NCBI GenBank assembly: GCA_032126435.1
Contig: JAQBBE010000214.1
Span: forward strand, 1 to 18,961
Direction: 5' to 3'
Length of the DNA stretch: 18,961 bases
Origin: JAAXQD01 sp032126435
GTDB lineage: Bacteria > Desulfobacterota > Desulfobacteria > Desulfobacterales > UBA11574
Shown: piece after piece, positions 1 to 8,556 of the stretch
Numbering within the stretch: position 1 is the first letter of the stretch
How the letters are laid out: every line of letters begins with the position of its first letter
The notes under the pieces: model-generated
What the model was told of the DNA's origin: nothing
What the model saw: the letters and a program-made list of their open reading frames with translations, nothing else
The model's database searches: none
Made by a program: the position numbers and the translations under genes

Positions 1-2444
1 TTTTCGCGAAATGTGGCCTTAAGATAGAACGTCTCTCCCTGGACAAACGGACACACCTGGGAATTGGAGTTCCCGTCCAAAACCGGCACCGCCTTGAAAT
101 GGGGCAAAAAAATGTACTCCGGAGGGTTTTTCATTTCAAGAAGAGAATGAAAATAACCGTGGGCCAGTTCCCCTGGATAGCAAAACGCGGCGTTTTTCTG
201 GTCGATCCCTTCCCGGGTACAGGCGTCGGGCACCACCGGATCCAATCCCAGTTCCCTAAAGAACGTTGAATACAGCGGATAGTAGGTGTTCACCAGAAAG
301 CTCCGGTTGATGCCGATCCGCTTTCTAGAGCGCTTTTTGCTTCCGTCCGACGGGGACACAGGCCCGGCACCGTACGTTTCGAAGATCAGCTGCTGCCGCA
401 CCCGGACCAAATCCAGCTTCTGAACGTCGTATCGTATCTTCTGCCGCAAGTTGTAGTACCGGTTGCAGGCACCCCCGAACGGGTACCGGGTCCCCTCCAG
501 CTCTATCATGGCGATTTCACATCGGCGGTCGCACTTTTCTGCGCCCCCTTTGCAGACAAACGGCTTCCCGTAGCTTACCTCCCGACGGGCCAGCGCCTCC
601 AGGTCAAAGCGCTTTTGTTTCAGCAATCCTTTTTCGATTCTTTGTTTGACTTCCAAACCCACGCCATAGGCGCCCGTGAGTCCCGGCTCCGGAGGAACGA
701 TGATCGGCTTGCCCACCAGAGATGCCATGGCAAAGGGAATCGCCCGATTGTAGCAGACCCCGCCCTGCATAAAAATCTTCTCCCCCACCGGCCGGTTGCC
801 TTTGACCCGGTTCGAATAGTTCATACAGATGGAATAGACCAGGCCGGCAACGATATCCTCGTGTTCAATCCCTTCGTGAATGGCGTTCTTGATGTCAGAA
901 GTGATGAATGCGGCACACTGGTCATTGAAGTTGGGGGGATGTTTCCCCTTGAAAGCCACATCCGCGATATCCGTCATGGCAAGGCCCAGGGTTTCATGGG
1001 CCGATTCCTCCAAAAACGACCCGGTGCCCGCCGAACAGGCTTCGTTCATGGCATAGTCCGATGCCACCTTGTTGGTGATATAGGTGTATTTGGCGTCCTG
1101 TCCGCCGATCTCAAAGATGGTGTCCACCTGGGGATCGAAAAACACGGCTGCCGCCGCATGGGCGATGATCTCGTTGATAATGCCGTCCGTGAGGGCATGC
1201 AGACCGGCGATCTGCCGGCCGGATCCGCAAACGCCCAACCCTTCTATGGATATTTCAGAAGGGGGGACCGTTTGCTTAACCTGGTCAAGAATGGCACGGT
1301 AACACTGCCGGGAAGCACCCACCGGATCCCCGCTGGTGAGCAGATAAACGCTCGCCAGCATTGCGTTGTCCCCTGTTCGCACCAGCACCGCCTTGGTGGT
1401 GGTTGAACCCACGTCGAGACCCAGAATACAGGTGTCGCCGGAACGAATCTCCCCCTTTTCCATGGTCTTGAACGTCACCATGGATTTGAAATCCTGCAGC
1501 GGCGGGAGCCGGTCAAACGAAGCCGTTTTGCGCTTCAGCAAATCGGACATTCCGGAAAATTCGGCGGTATCGTTCTCCAAACCCCAGAGCGCGGCACCCA
1601 ATGCTTCAAAATAGGGCGCCTCCGGCGGAACGATCAGCCCGGGAATCTCTTTGCGTAAATATTCCACCATCATGCGATTCCGGGCCACTCCGCCGGTGAG
1701 CATTATGTTCTTTCTTTCGACCTTTTTTAAAAGCTCCAGGATCTTGCCGGCCATCATCTTGCAGAGCCCGGCCGTAACCTTTGCTTTGGGAATCCCTTTA
1801 TTGGTGGCGTGGGTACAGTCGGATTTGCAAAACACCGAGCAGCGCCCGGAGACATGATGCGGCGCTGTGGTCGCGGCCCATTCGGCGGCCTCTTCCAAAG
1901 ACACGTCCATTCTCCGCAGCTGTTGAAGGAAGAATTCACCGGTTCCCGAAGCGCACTTGTTGCCGGTCAATACATTGGAGATCTGCCCCAATCGGTTGAG
2001 CACATACACCATAAAGGTTTCACCTCCGGCCGAAACAACCGCCGGGCACGAGACCCCCGGAGGCTTCACAAATCGATAGGCATATTCCACCGCTTCGGGT
2101 TCGGGAATGGAGGTGAGATTGACAAATGAACGGAATCGTCTGCCGGTAGCCACAATCCGGTCGAATGCCCTCAGGTCGAAACCGTTGAGGGCGGACAGCA
2201 GGGTCCGCTTGGGATCGCCTTCGTGGGGGTGGCGTGAATACTTTACGACCCGGGGCAGACCCATAACCGTTGTGGGGTTCCCCGTATCCTCGAGCGGTTC
2301 GCAATCCAGATGTACCAGGGATATGGTGGATGCCCCAAGGCAGAGACCCAGCACGTTGATCTTTCTGGACCCCCTGTTTTTCGGAACAATCCTGCCGGCT
2401 GTCATGGGTTTTTGAGAACTGGAATGATCGGTCTTCGGGTTCAT
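1..2444 (-). CDS. Long 2-hydroxyacyl-CoA dehydratase activase (tandem BadF/BadG ATPase, DUF2229), 3' end missing
   Basis: The minus-strand frame is open from an ATG at 2444 to the left edge (814 codons, no stop), so the C-terminus lies outside the window. GAGGAG (2458-2453) sits 8 nt before the ATG and supports this start. Two activase-type ATPase domains are visible. Domain 1 (about residues 30-290) has CASGTGEFF (164-172), a Cys cluster at 202-210 and TGGVARN. Domain 2 (about 338-600) has the canonical phosphate loop GLDVGSTTTK (342-351), IGGQDAKY (446-453), CSAGTGSF (470-477), NDQC (507-510) and QGGVCYN. In known activases the conserved Cys residues hold a 4Fe-4S cluster at the dimer interface. 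A Cys-rich stretch (C631, C638, C642, C660) and a DUF2229-like region (from about 708, with CYPGELAHG near 755) follow. Family members use ATP hydrolysis to drive low-potential electron transfer to 2-hydroxyacyl-CoA dehydratases or benzoyl-CoA reductases. The substrate of this one cannot be told. Domain 1 lacks the DxGS loop. Confidence 0.9.
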   Translation of the reverse strand, partial: MNPKTDHSSSQKPMTAGRIVPKNRGSRKINVLGLCLGASTISLVHLDCEPLEDTGNPTTVMGLPRVVKYSRHPHEGDPKRTLLSALNGFDLRAFDRIVATGRRFRSFVNLTSIPEPEAVEYAYRFVKPPGVSCPAVVSAGGETFMVYVLNRLGQISNVLTGNKCASGTGEFFLQQLRRMDVSLEEAAEWAATTAPHHVSGRCSVFCKSDCTHATNKGIPKAKVTAGLCKMMAGKILELLKKVERKNIMLTGGVARNRMMVEYLRKEIPGLIVPPEAPYFEALGAALWGLENDTAEFSGMSDLLKRKTASFDRLPPLQDFKSMVTFKTMEKGEIRSGDTCILGLDVGSTTTKAVLVRTGDNAMLASVYLLTSGDPVGASRQCYRAILDQVKQTVPPSEISIEGLGVCGSGRQIAGLHALTDGIINEIIAHAAAAVFFDPQVDTIFEIGGQDAKYTYITNKVASDYAMNEACSAGTGSFLEESAHETLGLAMTDIADVAFKGKHPPNFNDQCAAFITSDIKNAIHEGIEHEDIVAGLVYSICMNYSNRVKGNRPVGEKIFMQGGVCYNRAIPFAMASLVGKPIIVPPEPGLTGAYGVGLEVKQRIEKGLLKQKRFDLEALARREVSYGKPFVCKGGAEKCDRRCEIAMIELEGTRYPFGGACNRYYNLRQKIRYDVQKLDLVRVRQQLIFETYGAGPVSPSDGSKKRSRKRIGINRSFLVNTYYPLYSTFFRELGLDPVVPDACTREGIDQKNAAFCYPGELAHGYFHSLLEMKNPPEYIFLPHFKAVPVLDGNSNSQVCPFVQGETFYLKATFRE

Positions 2445-2926
2445 CGCTTTTTCTCCTCACAATTTCTGATGAAAGATGTTTGCAATTTTGGTTTTCGCCA
2501 TTTCGGGCGATATCCATATTGTCTGGACGCCGTTTCAAAGTCTTCGGTGGAGAGATTGAGTCTTTTGCCGAAATATCTTTATCCGGACGATTTTGTTCGG
2601 CCCCTTATGAAGGGGCGCTTCGCTGTTTTCTTACTTTACAAAGCAAACCGCGTTCCAAATGTGATGCTGCCCTTCAAATACCGGCATCGTCGACGTTTTT
2701 TATGAATGAAAGATCGGCGGCATGCGTTGAATATCCTGTCGTGTTATCAATACGATATTGCGGTCATGGGAGAAGAGGCTCCGACGTCGATAAATTTTAA
2801 ACTATTTTTCAAAAGGGCTGATATGGGCGAGAAACGGAGTTGCCGGAATGGTGCAACAAATTTTGACACGATTTTTGATTTTCTGACAGAATGCTGTTAA
2901 ATCAGCACGTTGGAGGATAGCAAGAT
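2445..2926. other. Intergenic region between the activase and the two-component operon
   Basis: I see no convincing gene. Short plus-strand frames exist but lack ribosome sites and recognisable sequence. A perfect 7-bp hairpin, GCCCCTT-atg-AAGGGGC, lies at 2600-2616. No tight U-run follows it on either strand, so I do not call it a terminator. The region must hold the activase promoter (minus strand), but no clear -35/-10 or -24/-12 pair was found. On the plus strand, TTGACA near 2865 and CAGAAT about 18 nt later could be a weak promoter for the small frame at 2927. Confidence 0.5.
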
Positions 2927-3055
2927 ATGTTTACGAAGCAAAAACATTTGCACCGTTCCAACGAACAAGAGATTTTGAAACGGCTTGGCTTCCTCGAACA
3001 CAAACCCGTGGGGTTTTACTGTCTGATGAGTTTCAGACGCCGGTTCAATGCCTGA
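2927..3055 (+). CDS. Possible 42-residue small protein, convergent with the regulator gene
   Basis: An ATG at 2927 is preceded by GGAGG (2912-2916, spacing 10 nt), and the frame runs 42 codons to TGA at 3053-3055. A plausible weak sigma70-type promoter (TTGACA, 18 nt, CAGAAT) ends about 35 nt upstream. The peptide is basic and rich in Lys, Arg and His, with no signal peptide or membrane segment and no family I recognise. Its last 40 bases overlap, antisense, the 3' end of the response regulator gene. The strong ribosome site is the only real support. It may equally be chance, or an antisense transcript that ends in the 3002-3016 hairpin. Confidence 0.22.
   Translation: MFTKQKHLHRSNEQEILKRLGFLEHKPVGFYCLMSFRRRFNA
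3002..3016. terminator. Small perfect hairpin at the 3' end of the regulator gene
   Basis: AAACCC-gtg-GGGTTT forms a perfect 6-bp stem with a 3-nt loop, overlapping the first base of the regulator's TAA complement. Read on the minus strand it directly follows the stop of the two-component operon, as a terminator would. It is short and is followed only by a broken T tract, so termination is a guess. Confidence 0.3.
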
Positions 3056-4434
3056 CGCGTGATTCCCAAGCTCAGAGCCGCAATGGACTGGTTGCCGTTT
3101 GCCCGTTTCATGGCTTCATCAATGAGGCGCTGTTCAGCCTGTTTGAGGGTCGGCAACTGCTTGGAAAAAGATATTAAGGCCTTCTTCTCCTGCAGCAATT
3201 TTTTTGACGGTGTTTCAAACCCGGGATGCTTCTGATAGATATGCGACTTGAAGCGCTCCATGGAAAGCTTGCCGAATTTATGACTGCTCACAGCATTGAA
3301 AACCATGGATTCCAGTTCTCTGATGTTTCCGGGAAAATGATAGGTGGACAGCAGGATCGACAGTTCATCGGGCGGCGTCGGCTTTTTCTTCCCCAGCGTT
3401 TCAGACGTTTTTTCCAAAAAGTGCTCCACAAGAATGGGAACATCCTCCAAACGCTCACGAAGGGCTGGAATATGGATATGGTGGTCACAAAGTCTGTAGT
3501 AAAGGTCCTTGCGAAATTTACCCGACGACTTGAGCCCGTCAAGGTCCTGATTCGTGGCAACGATGATTCGGGCATTGGAACCTTTTGCGACATCGGATCC
3601 AAGGGGAAAAAAATCGCCATCCTGTAAAAGCCGTAAAAGTTTTACCTGTGACGGATGACTCAGATCACCGATTTCATCCAGAAAAAGCGTTCCTCCGGAC
3701 GCCTGTTCGATCAGGCCGTTGCGGGCCTGATCCGCACCGGTAAAGGCACCTTTTTTATGTCCAAAAAGGGTGTCTGCAAAAACGTTGTCGTCCAAACCCG
3801 CCACATTTACCGGAACAAAATTGCCTGTGCGATTGCTCAGCGAATGCACTGCCTTGGCAACTAATTCTTTGCCGACACCGGTTTCTCCCGTAACCAGAAC
3901 CGGCCGCGGGCTGATGGAAATCGCCTCGACGTATTGAAAAATAGACCGCATGCTTGCACTGTTTGTAACAATCTTCGAAAAAGCCTGGGGATGCTCCAGC
4001 TTGTCGGACAGGACGTGGGCCTTCAACAACCGGTTCTCCCTTTGCAATTCACGAAGTTCCACAGCCCGTCTCACAACGCCGATAAGGCGACTCTTTTCAA
4101 CAGGCTTCACCATATAGTCGAATGCACCGTGTTTCATGCACGTGACGGCGGTGTCCACATCGTTAGCTCCTGTAATAACAATCACCGGAATTTCAGGAAA
4201 GTCGGCGATTATCAGCGGAAGCAGCGCTTCACCGGACACATGGGGCATTCTCAAATCGAGGAGCATGACTTCAATCTCCTGATGGGAAAGCATCGGCATT
4301 ACATCGCGGCTGTCCTGACAACGGATGAAATGGTTCATACTTGCTGAACGGAGGGCAATTTCAAAACTGTCTAAAGCCTGCGCTTCATCATCTACCAACA
4401 TAACCGGAAAACCAGGATACATGGATGCCGTCAT
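3016..4434 (-). CDS. Sigma54-dependent response regulator, NtrC type (receiver, AAA+, Fis HTH)
   Basis: 472 residues from the ATG at 4434. This start is chosen because an AGGG stretch lies about 10 nt upstream and the receiver fold begins at once. A longer frame to 4524 would need a TTG start and adds a tail unlike receiver domains. The receiver (about 10-120) has the acidic pair D15/D16, phosphoacceptor D60, T88 and K110. The AAA+ domain (about 155-385) has Walker A GETGVGKE (183-190), an intact GAFTGA sigma54-contact loop (229-234) and Walker B FLDEIGDL (251-258). A Fis-type helix-turn-helix (about 433-470) ends the protein. It should activate sigma54 promoters when phosphorylated by the kinase encoded just upstream, whose stop lies about 110 bases before this start. 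It stands last in the operon. The targets are unknown. The domain assignment is near certain. Confidence 0.95.
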   Translation of the reverse strand: MTASMYPGFPVMLVDDEAQALDSFEIALRSASMNHFIRCQDSRDVMPMLSHQEIEVMLLDLRMPHVSGEALLPLIIADFPEIPVIVITGANDVDTAVTCMKHGAFDYMVKPVEKSRLIGVVRRAVELRELQRENRLLKAHVLSDKLEHPQAFSKIVTNSASMRSIFQYVEAISISPRPVLVTGETGVGKELVAKAVHSLSNRTGNFVPVNVAGLDDNVFADTLFGHKKGAFTGADQARNGLIEQASGGTLFLDEIGDLSHPSQVKLLRLLQDGDFFPLGSDVAKGSNARIIVATNQDLDGLKSSGKFRKDLYYRLCDHHIHIPALRERLEDVPILVEHFLEKTSETLGKKKPTPPDELSILLSTYHFPGNIRELESMVFNAVSSHKFGKLSMERFKSHIYQKHPGFETPSKKLLQEKKALISFSKQLPTLKQAEQRLIDEAMKRANGNQSIAALSLGITRQALNRRLKLIRQ

Positions 4435-4546
4435 TCTTCTGTCCCTTTCACCGTGTTTTTTTCGTAGTATTTCATAATGTTGGAACACGTTTGTTTCAGT
4501 GAAAATTGAAGTTCCTAAGGGCAACTATTTTCAACCCGCAAAGTTG

Positions 4547-7045
4547 TCATTTTTCTTTAGCGGGCAAGAAAACTTCGGCCGTGGTTCCCTCCCCGACTTC
4601 CGAGATGAACGTCAATCTTCCGCCGTGGGTTTCCACAATCCTTGAAGAGATCGACAAGCCCAATCCAACTCCGCCCGAATCATGCTTGGTGGAAAAAAAG
4701 GGATCGGTAATTTGCGGCAAACTCTCGGGGGAAATCCCCACCCCTTGATCTTGTATTTTGATCCGAACACCATTGTTCGCTTTATCCCAAGACGTCGAGA
4801 CAAAAATACCTTTTTCAGAATCCGGAAGCGCCTGGCAAGCGTTTTGAATCAAATTGATAAAGACCTGCTCGAGCCTTTGAAAATGGCCTGCCAGCACAGG
4901 TAAATCCCTGCCGTATTCTACTGAAAAATGATATGTGGACTTCTTTATCATATTGGAAATAAGGGAGATGGCAGACCGTAAAACATCATTGATGTTCACC
5001 GACTGTGTCATCTCGGAAATATCTTTCCGTACAAAATTCTTCAAGTCTTCGACGATCTGTGTGATTCGTTCAGACCCATCCAGAATTCCGGAGAACAACA
5101 CCGGAATCTTTTCACGCATCTCGCTGTAATTCATCCCCCCGAGGATAAAATCGCCATTCTCCTGGTAGTATTCATCAAGGATCGGCATGGCACTTTCCCA
5201 GGACTCCAACAGTGTGGGCGTATTGAGCCGGATGAAATTGTTGGGATTGTTAACTTCGTGGGCCACGCCCGAAACAAGTGTTCCCAAGGCAACCATTTTA
5301 CTGGCCTGGAAAAGCTGTTCCTGATGTAACCTGACCTCCTCTTCAGCCAGCTTCCGGTAGGTAATGTCGTGTGTAATTCCCCGGAACCCGGTGGGCCGGC
5401 CGTCTGCGTCTTTTATCAGAGATACGGAAAGCTCCACATATCGTTTACTGCCGTCTTTCGTGATGGCCTCCCAATCGTAAGTCTTGGAGGGTTCTTCTGT
5501 TTGGTAAACCTTGCTAAAGGTTTCATAGACCCTCTTGGCGGTCTCCTCGGTCATGAACTGCCGGTTGTTCATCCCCATCATTTCATCTTTGGAATACCCG
5601 AGCATTTTGCACAAAGGTTCATTGAAAAACGTAAGGTTTCCTTCCAGGTCGACCTCATAATATATGTCGGCCATGCCATGAAGAATCGCTCTATACTTTT
5701 GCTCGCTTGCCCGCAAATCTGCTTCGGCCTGCACACGATCGATGATTTCTCCTCTGTATGCCTGATACGTATCCTTCAGTTCCTTGTACTGTGTCTCTGC
5801 AATTTCAAAGGCCTTGGTCAATCGAAAGGAAAGAAGAAGCGCCTGGGAAAAAATAAAGATAAACACGCCAAATGGTACTAAATATCCGGTCTGTATGATC
5901 TTTTCAACGTACATCATGTCGTTTATGGCGGATAACGCCAAAACGATAAATCCGAGGAGAAAGACAAACGCACCCGTTCTCTTTCGGATGGAAGCAACGA
6001 TGAGCACATAGAGCCCATACATAATGGTGATGATGGTGATGATCTGGTATGTCTGAAGCGTATATGAAAAAATCCTTGCGGGGGTAAAAATTACGCTGCA
6101 CGAAAAAGCAATCCCGATCGGTACGATCAGGTTCAGAATCCGTTTTGAAATTTCCTGGGGAAACAGGGATTGTGCAAACAGTACAAATAAAGGAACTGAC
6201 AGATAAAAAGAAAGATATTCAGTCTTTATCACGATTTCCCAGGGGATATTCGGAAAAAAATAAACGAGATATCTCTCACCGGTGGTGAACAGCCTCAACA
6301 TGATCAAAAAACAGAAAACACCAAAATACAGGAACGATCGATCCGTTTTTCTCAGGGCAAAGAGGCAAAGATGATACAACGCCATAATGAAAATACTGCC
6401 GAATAGAATCAGATCAAAGCAAAGCCGCTCCTCCCTGATTTTTTGAATTTCTTTTTCTTCCCCCAAATGAATAATTTCCCAGGGTCCGCCCCGCCTGTGA
6501 TGAAAATTGGATACCTGGAAAATGACATCCATATGATTTGTTTCAGGTTTAAATTCAACCACCTGTGGGAGATATCGAGGGACGGTGGTTTCCCGATCAT
6601 TTCCTGCGATCCCCACCGAACTTATTTTTTGATCGTTTAAAAAAAGGGTATACGCCGTACCCATACTAAAAAATTTGAGGGCCAGGGGTTCTTTTTGTGC
6701 ATTCAGAAGGATTTTCAAGCGGTAGGTGGCATATCCATCACCGTGAAGCGTCTTCCCGTTGATTTCATAACCGTTCCAATACCCGGGCACGTTGATGAAT
6801 CCGGTTTTTTGAGGCAGAATCGGTTTGGAAAAATTCGATGGATTTAAGTGCTGCTTCCAGTAGAATGCATATTCGCCGGAGAGGTCGACGGGCCCGTCCC
6901 GTCTAAAATCCCAATCGGTGAGATCGAGAACGCCTTTAATGGCTTTCGGGGGAATCTTTTTTTGGATGTGATAATTGCAGGCCGCCAAAAAGAACAAAAA
7001 AAGAATCGTCAACGCCGAAAAATATTTGAGTACACTCGATCTCAT
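4547..7045 (-). CDS. 7TMR-DISM/PAS sensor histidine kinase with lipobox signal
   Basis: 832 residues. The N-terminal signal ends in a lipobox, LAAC (20-23), so the extracytoplasmic domain may be lipid-anchored at C23. Residues about 38-200 form a beta-rich domain of the 7TMR-DISM extracellular type, thought to bind ligands such as carbohydrates. Seven membrane helices span about 209-408, then a coiled-coil linker (410-450) and a PAS domain (about 447-566, with the usual GFRGITHDIT end). The DHp H-box has phosphoacceptor H596 in SGVAHEVNNP. The ATPase domain has the N-box (N735), G1 DQGVGI (766-771), F-box DPFFSTK (781-787) and G2 GGVGLGL (791-797). An insert of about 45 residues separates the two DHp helices. 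No good ribosome site precedes the ATG, but no better start exists. It should phosphorylate the adjacent sigma54 regulator. The ligand is unknown. Confidence 0.95.
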   Translation of the reverse strand: MRSSVLKYFSALTILFLFFLAACNYHIQKKIPPKAIKGVLDLTDWDFRRDGPVDLSGEYAFYWKQHLNPSNFSKPILPQKTGFINVPGYWNGYEINGKTLHGDGYATYRLKILLNAQKEPLALKFFSMGTAYTLFLNDQKISSVGIAGNDRETTVPRYLPQVVEFKPETNHMDVIFQVSNFHHRRGGPWEIIHLGEEKEIQKIREERLCFDLILFGSIFIMALYHLCLFALRKTDRSFLYFGVFCFLIMLRLFTTGERYLVYFFPNIPWEIVIKTEYLSFYLSVPLFVLFAQSLFPQEISKRILNLIVPIGIAFSCSVIFTPARIFSYTLQTYQIITIITIMYGLYVLIVASIRKRTGAFVFLLGFIVLALSAINDMMYVEKIIQTGYLVPFGVFIFIFSQALLLSFRLTKAFEIAETQYKELKDTYQAYRGEIIDRVQAEADLRASEQKYRAILHGMADIYYEVDLEGNLTFFNEPLCKMLGYSKDEMMGMNNRQFMTEETAKRVYETFSKVYQTEEPSKTYDWEAITKDGSKRYVELSVSLIKDADGRPTGFRGITHDITYRKLAEEEVRLHQEQLFQASKMVALGTLVSGVAHEVNNPNNFIRLNTPTLLESWESAMPILDEYYQENGDFILGGMNYSEMREKIPVLFSGILDGSERITQIVEDLKNFVRKDISEMTQSVNINDVLRSAISLISNMIKKSTYHFSVEYGRDLPVLAGHFQRLEQVFINLIQNACQALPDSEKGIFVSTSWDKANNGVRIKIQDQGVGISPESLPQITDPFFSTKHDSGGVGLGLSISSRIVETHGGRLTFISEVGEGTTAEVFLPAKEK

Positions 7046-7507
7046 AAGAAGAACTTTGATTTAGGTGTCTTAAGCTTGAAATGTCTAAAGAGCGCTGAAT
7101 CAGAAGAATTACGACACCCGTAAAACCTTTATAGTAAACTATCGCCAAAGGCAATGGTTAAACCGATGTCTCGGAAATTCGCCAATTGAATGCAAACATG
7201 GCAGATTTCGTCGGACTTGAACAAGCGAGGCGATGGTATCATTAATATCATTGAAAGGTGCGCCTGTAAATCGTATTTTTTTTGTTGTGTCCCTGCTTTT
7301 TTGAGCCGGCCTGCCGAGGTTCCGGCAATTGCCAAGTTCACGGCCAGGATACGGTATCTTCTGCTGCGGATATCGAACCACAGCGGATTTTCCTTCGGGC
7401 GTAAAATTGTCTGCTTGAATTTTTTAAAAGCGGATTTATATTTAACCGTGACTGAGCGAACGTCGAATGCATCATTTCTTCGGCGCAAGCTTCGATGTTT
7501 AAATGGT

Positions 7508-7536
7508 TTTTTATTTTTTTACCAAATAGTTATAAT
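7508..7536 (+). promoter_or_regulatory. Candidate htpX promoter
   Basis: A perfect TATAAT (7531-7536) lies about 80 bases before the htpX ATG. The hexamer 17 bases upstream, TTTTTA, is a poor -35. The perfect -10 and its location are the only support. The sequence is very AT-rich, so chance matches are likely. No heat-shock sigma32-type pair was recognised. Confidence 0.35.
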
Positions 7537-7542
7537 CCAGCA

Positions 7543-7561
7543 GTTAAACTTAAGGTTAAAC
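7543..7561 (+). promoter_or_regulatory. Tandem GTTAAAC repeat in the htpX leader, possible operator
   Basis: Two perfect GTTAAAC heptamers are separated by 5 bases, one helical turn apart. They lie just after the candidate -10 and 56 bases before the htpX ATG. The arrangement recalls the tandem GTAAA-N5-GTAAA box of CpxR, which controls htpX in E. coli. Each unit here has an extra T, and the site is downstream of the presumed start of transcription, so the link is only suggestive. Confidence 0.3.
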
Positions 7562-7616
7562 ATAAATTCACCTTATCGGAAACCGTCATTTTAAAAACTT
7601 ATAAAGAGGTTTTAAT

Positions 7617-8516
7617 ATGGGAAATCAAATTAAAACAACCATTTTGCTTACCGTTATGACGATTTTTATCCTGTGGATCGGCCAGCTTTTGGGAGGTCGC
7701 CAGGGTTTGATTATCGCCCTTGTCTTTGCGGCGGGAATGAATTTTTTCAGCTACTGGTATTCCGACAAAATCGTACTTCGCATGTACAAGGCCCGTGAAG
7801 CAACACCCGCTCAGGTCCCTGAAATCTATTCCATTGTACAGATCCTCGCCCGAAACGCCGGTCTTCCCACACCCAAAGTTTACATTATACCCCAGGCATC
7901 TCCCAATGCCTTTGCAACCGGCAGAAATCCGGAACATGCGGTTGTGGCGGTCACCGAAGGGCTGCTCGACATCATGACCCGGGAAGAACTCGCCGGCGTT
8001 CTGGCCCATGAACTGGCACATGTCAAGAACCGCGATATCCTGATCGGTTCCATTGCCGCCACCATGGCCGGAGCCGTCATGATCCTGGCGAGTATGGCGC
8101 GCTGGTCGGCTATTTTTGGCGGCATGGGCGACGATGATGAAGGCGTGGGTGGTTTTGGTTTGATCGTCATGTCGATTCTTGCGCCGATTGCAGCCGTACT
8201 GATACAGACCGCCATATCCCGGTCCCGTGAATATATGGCGGATGCTTCGGGTGCCCGTTTTGCCGGAAACAATGAAGGTCTGGCCCGGGCACTGGAAAAG
8301 CTTGGGGCTTACTCAGCCAAACGCCCCATGAATGCCAACCCGTCCACAGCCCACATGTTTATCGTAAACCCCCTTTCCGGGCAGAAAATGATGCGCTTGT
8401 TCTCTACCCACCCGCCCCTGGAAGATCGAATTGCACGGCTCAGAGGCACCCTGCCACCGGATAAGATTTCAGGTTCCGGCGGCGGTATGGATCCGGATAA
8501 AGGCAAGGCGTTTTAG
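7617..8516 (+). CDS. htpX: Membrane zinc metalloprotease HtpX (M48)
   Basis: 299 residues, close to the 293 of E. coli HtpX. AAGAGG (7604-7609) lies 7 bases before the ATG. Two N-terminal membrane helices (about 5-24 and 29-47) precede the protease domain. The zinc site is HELAH (131-135, ligands H131 and H135, catalytic E132), and the third ligand is E205 in SREYMAD. Two more hydrophobic stretches (about 141-168 and 180-200) flank an acidic, Gly-rich loop. HtpX degrades misfolded inner-membrane proteins together with FtsH, with its active site on the cytoplasmic side. The C-terminus carries a short Gly-rich hydrophilic tail (about 284-299). The gene appears to be a single transcription unit, followed by an AT-rich hairpin. 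Confidence 0.95.
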   Translation: MGNQIKTTILLTVMTIFILWIGQLLGGRQGLIIALVFAAGMNFFSYWYSDKIVLRMYKAREATPAQVPEIYSIVQILARNAGLPTPKVYIIPQASPNAFATGRNPEHAVVAVTEGLLDIMTREELAGVLAHELAHVKNRDILIGSIAATMAGAVMILASMARWSAIFGGMGDDDEGVGGFGLIVMSILAPIAAVLIQTAISRSREYMADASGARFAGNNEGLARALEKLGAYSAKRPMNANPSTAHMFIVNPLSGQKMMRLFSTHPPLEDRIARLRGTLPPDKISGSGGGMDPDKGKAF

Positions 8517-8556
8517 GACCGCCTGTCCGGATAATACAGAATTCTTCAATGACCCC

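Larger units (their letters stand above)
7046..7616. other. AT-rich divergent intergenic region between the kinase operon and htpX
   Basis: About 570 bases without a supported gene. It must carry the outward promoters of the kinase (minus) and htpX (plus). Overlapping frames of about 119 and 134 codons exist on opposite strands, but neither has a ribosome site or recognisable content. ATAGT-aa-ACTAT (7131-7142) is a small palindrome upstream of the kinase. On the htpX side there is a TATAAT at 7531-7536 and a tandem GTTAAAC repeat, both listed separately. Confidence 0.5.

Noticed and set aside
615..1406. Long plus-strand frame (263 codons)
   Set aside because: It is the antisense shadow of the activase, whose minus-strand frame is continuous and carries clear ATPase motifs.
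2600..2616. Perfect hairpin GCCCCTT-atg-AAGGGGC
   Set aside because: No U-run follows directly on either strand and no gene ends there, so I did not call it a terminator.
2461..2900. Sigma54 -24/-12 promoter for the regulator's target
   Set aside because: TGG...TTGC-like pairs (near 2480 and 2850) have wrong spacing. No fitting match was found in the window's intergenic regions.
4435..4524. N-terminal extension of the response regulator from a TTG
   Set aside because: It needs a TTG start, has no good ribosome site, and the added residues do not belong to a receiver domain. The ATG at 4434 has a better context.
7128..7154. Possible kinase-operon promoter on the minus strand (TTGCCT, 15 bases, TATAAA)
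   Set aside because: The spacing is too short for a good sigma70 promoter and the region is AT-rich. I could not support it.
7129..7594. Opposed frames of 119 and 134 codons in the htpX upstream region
   Set aside because: Neither has a ribosome site, recognisable domain or believable composition, and they overlap each other. The 119-codon one starts with TTG.
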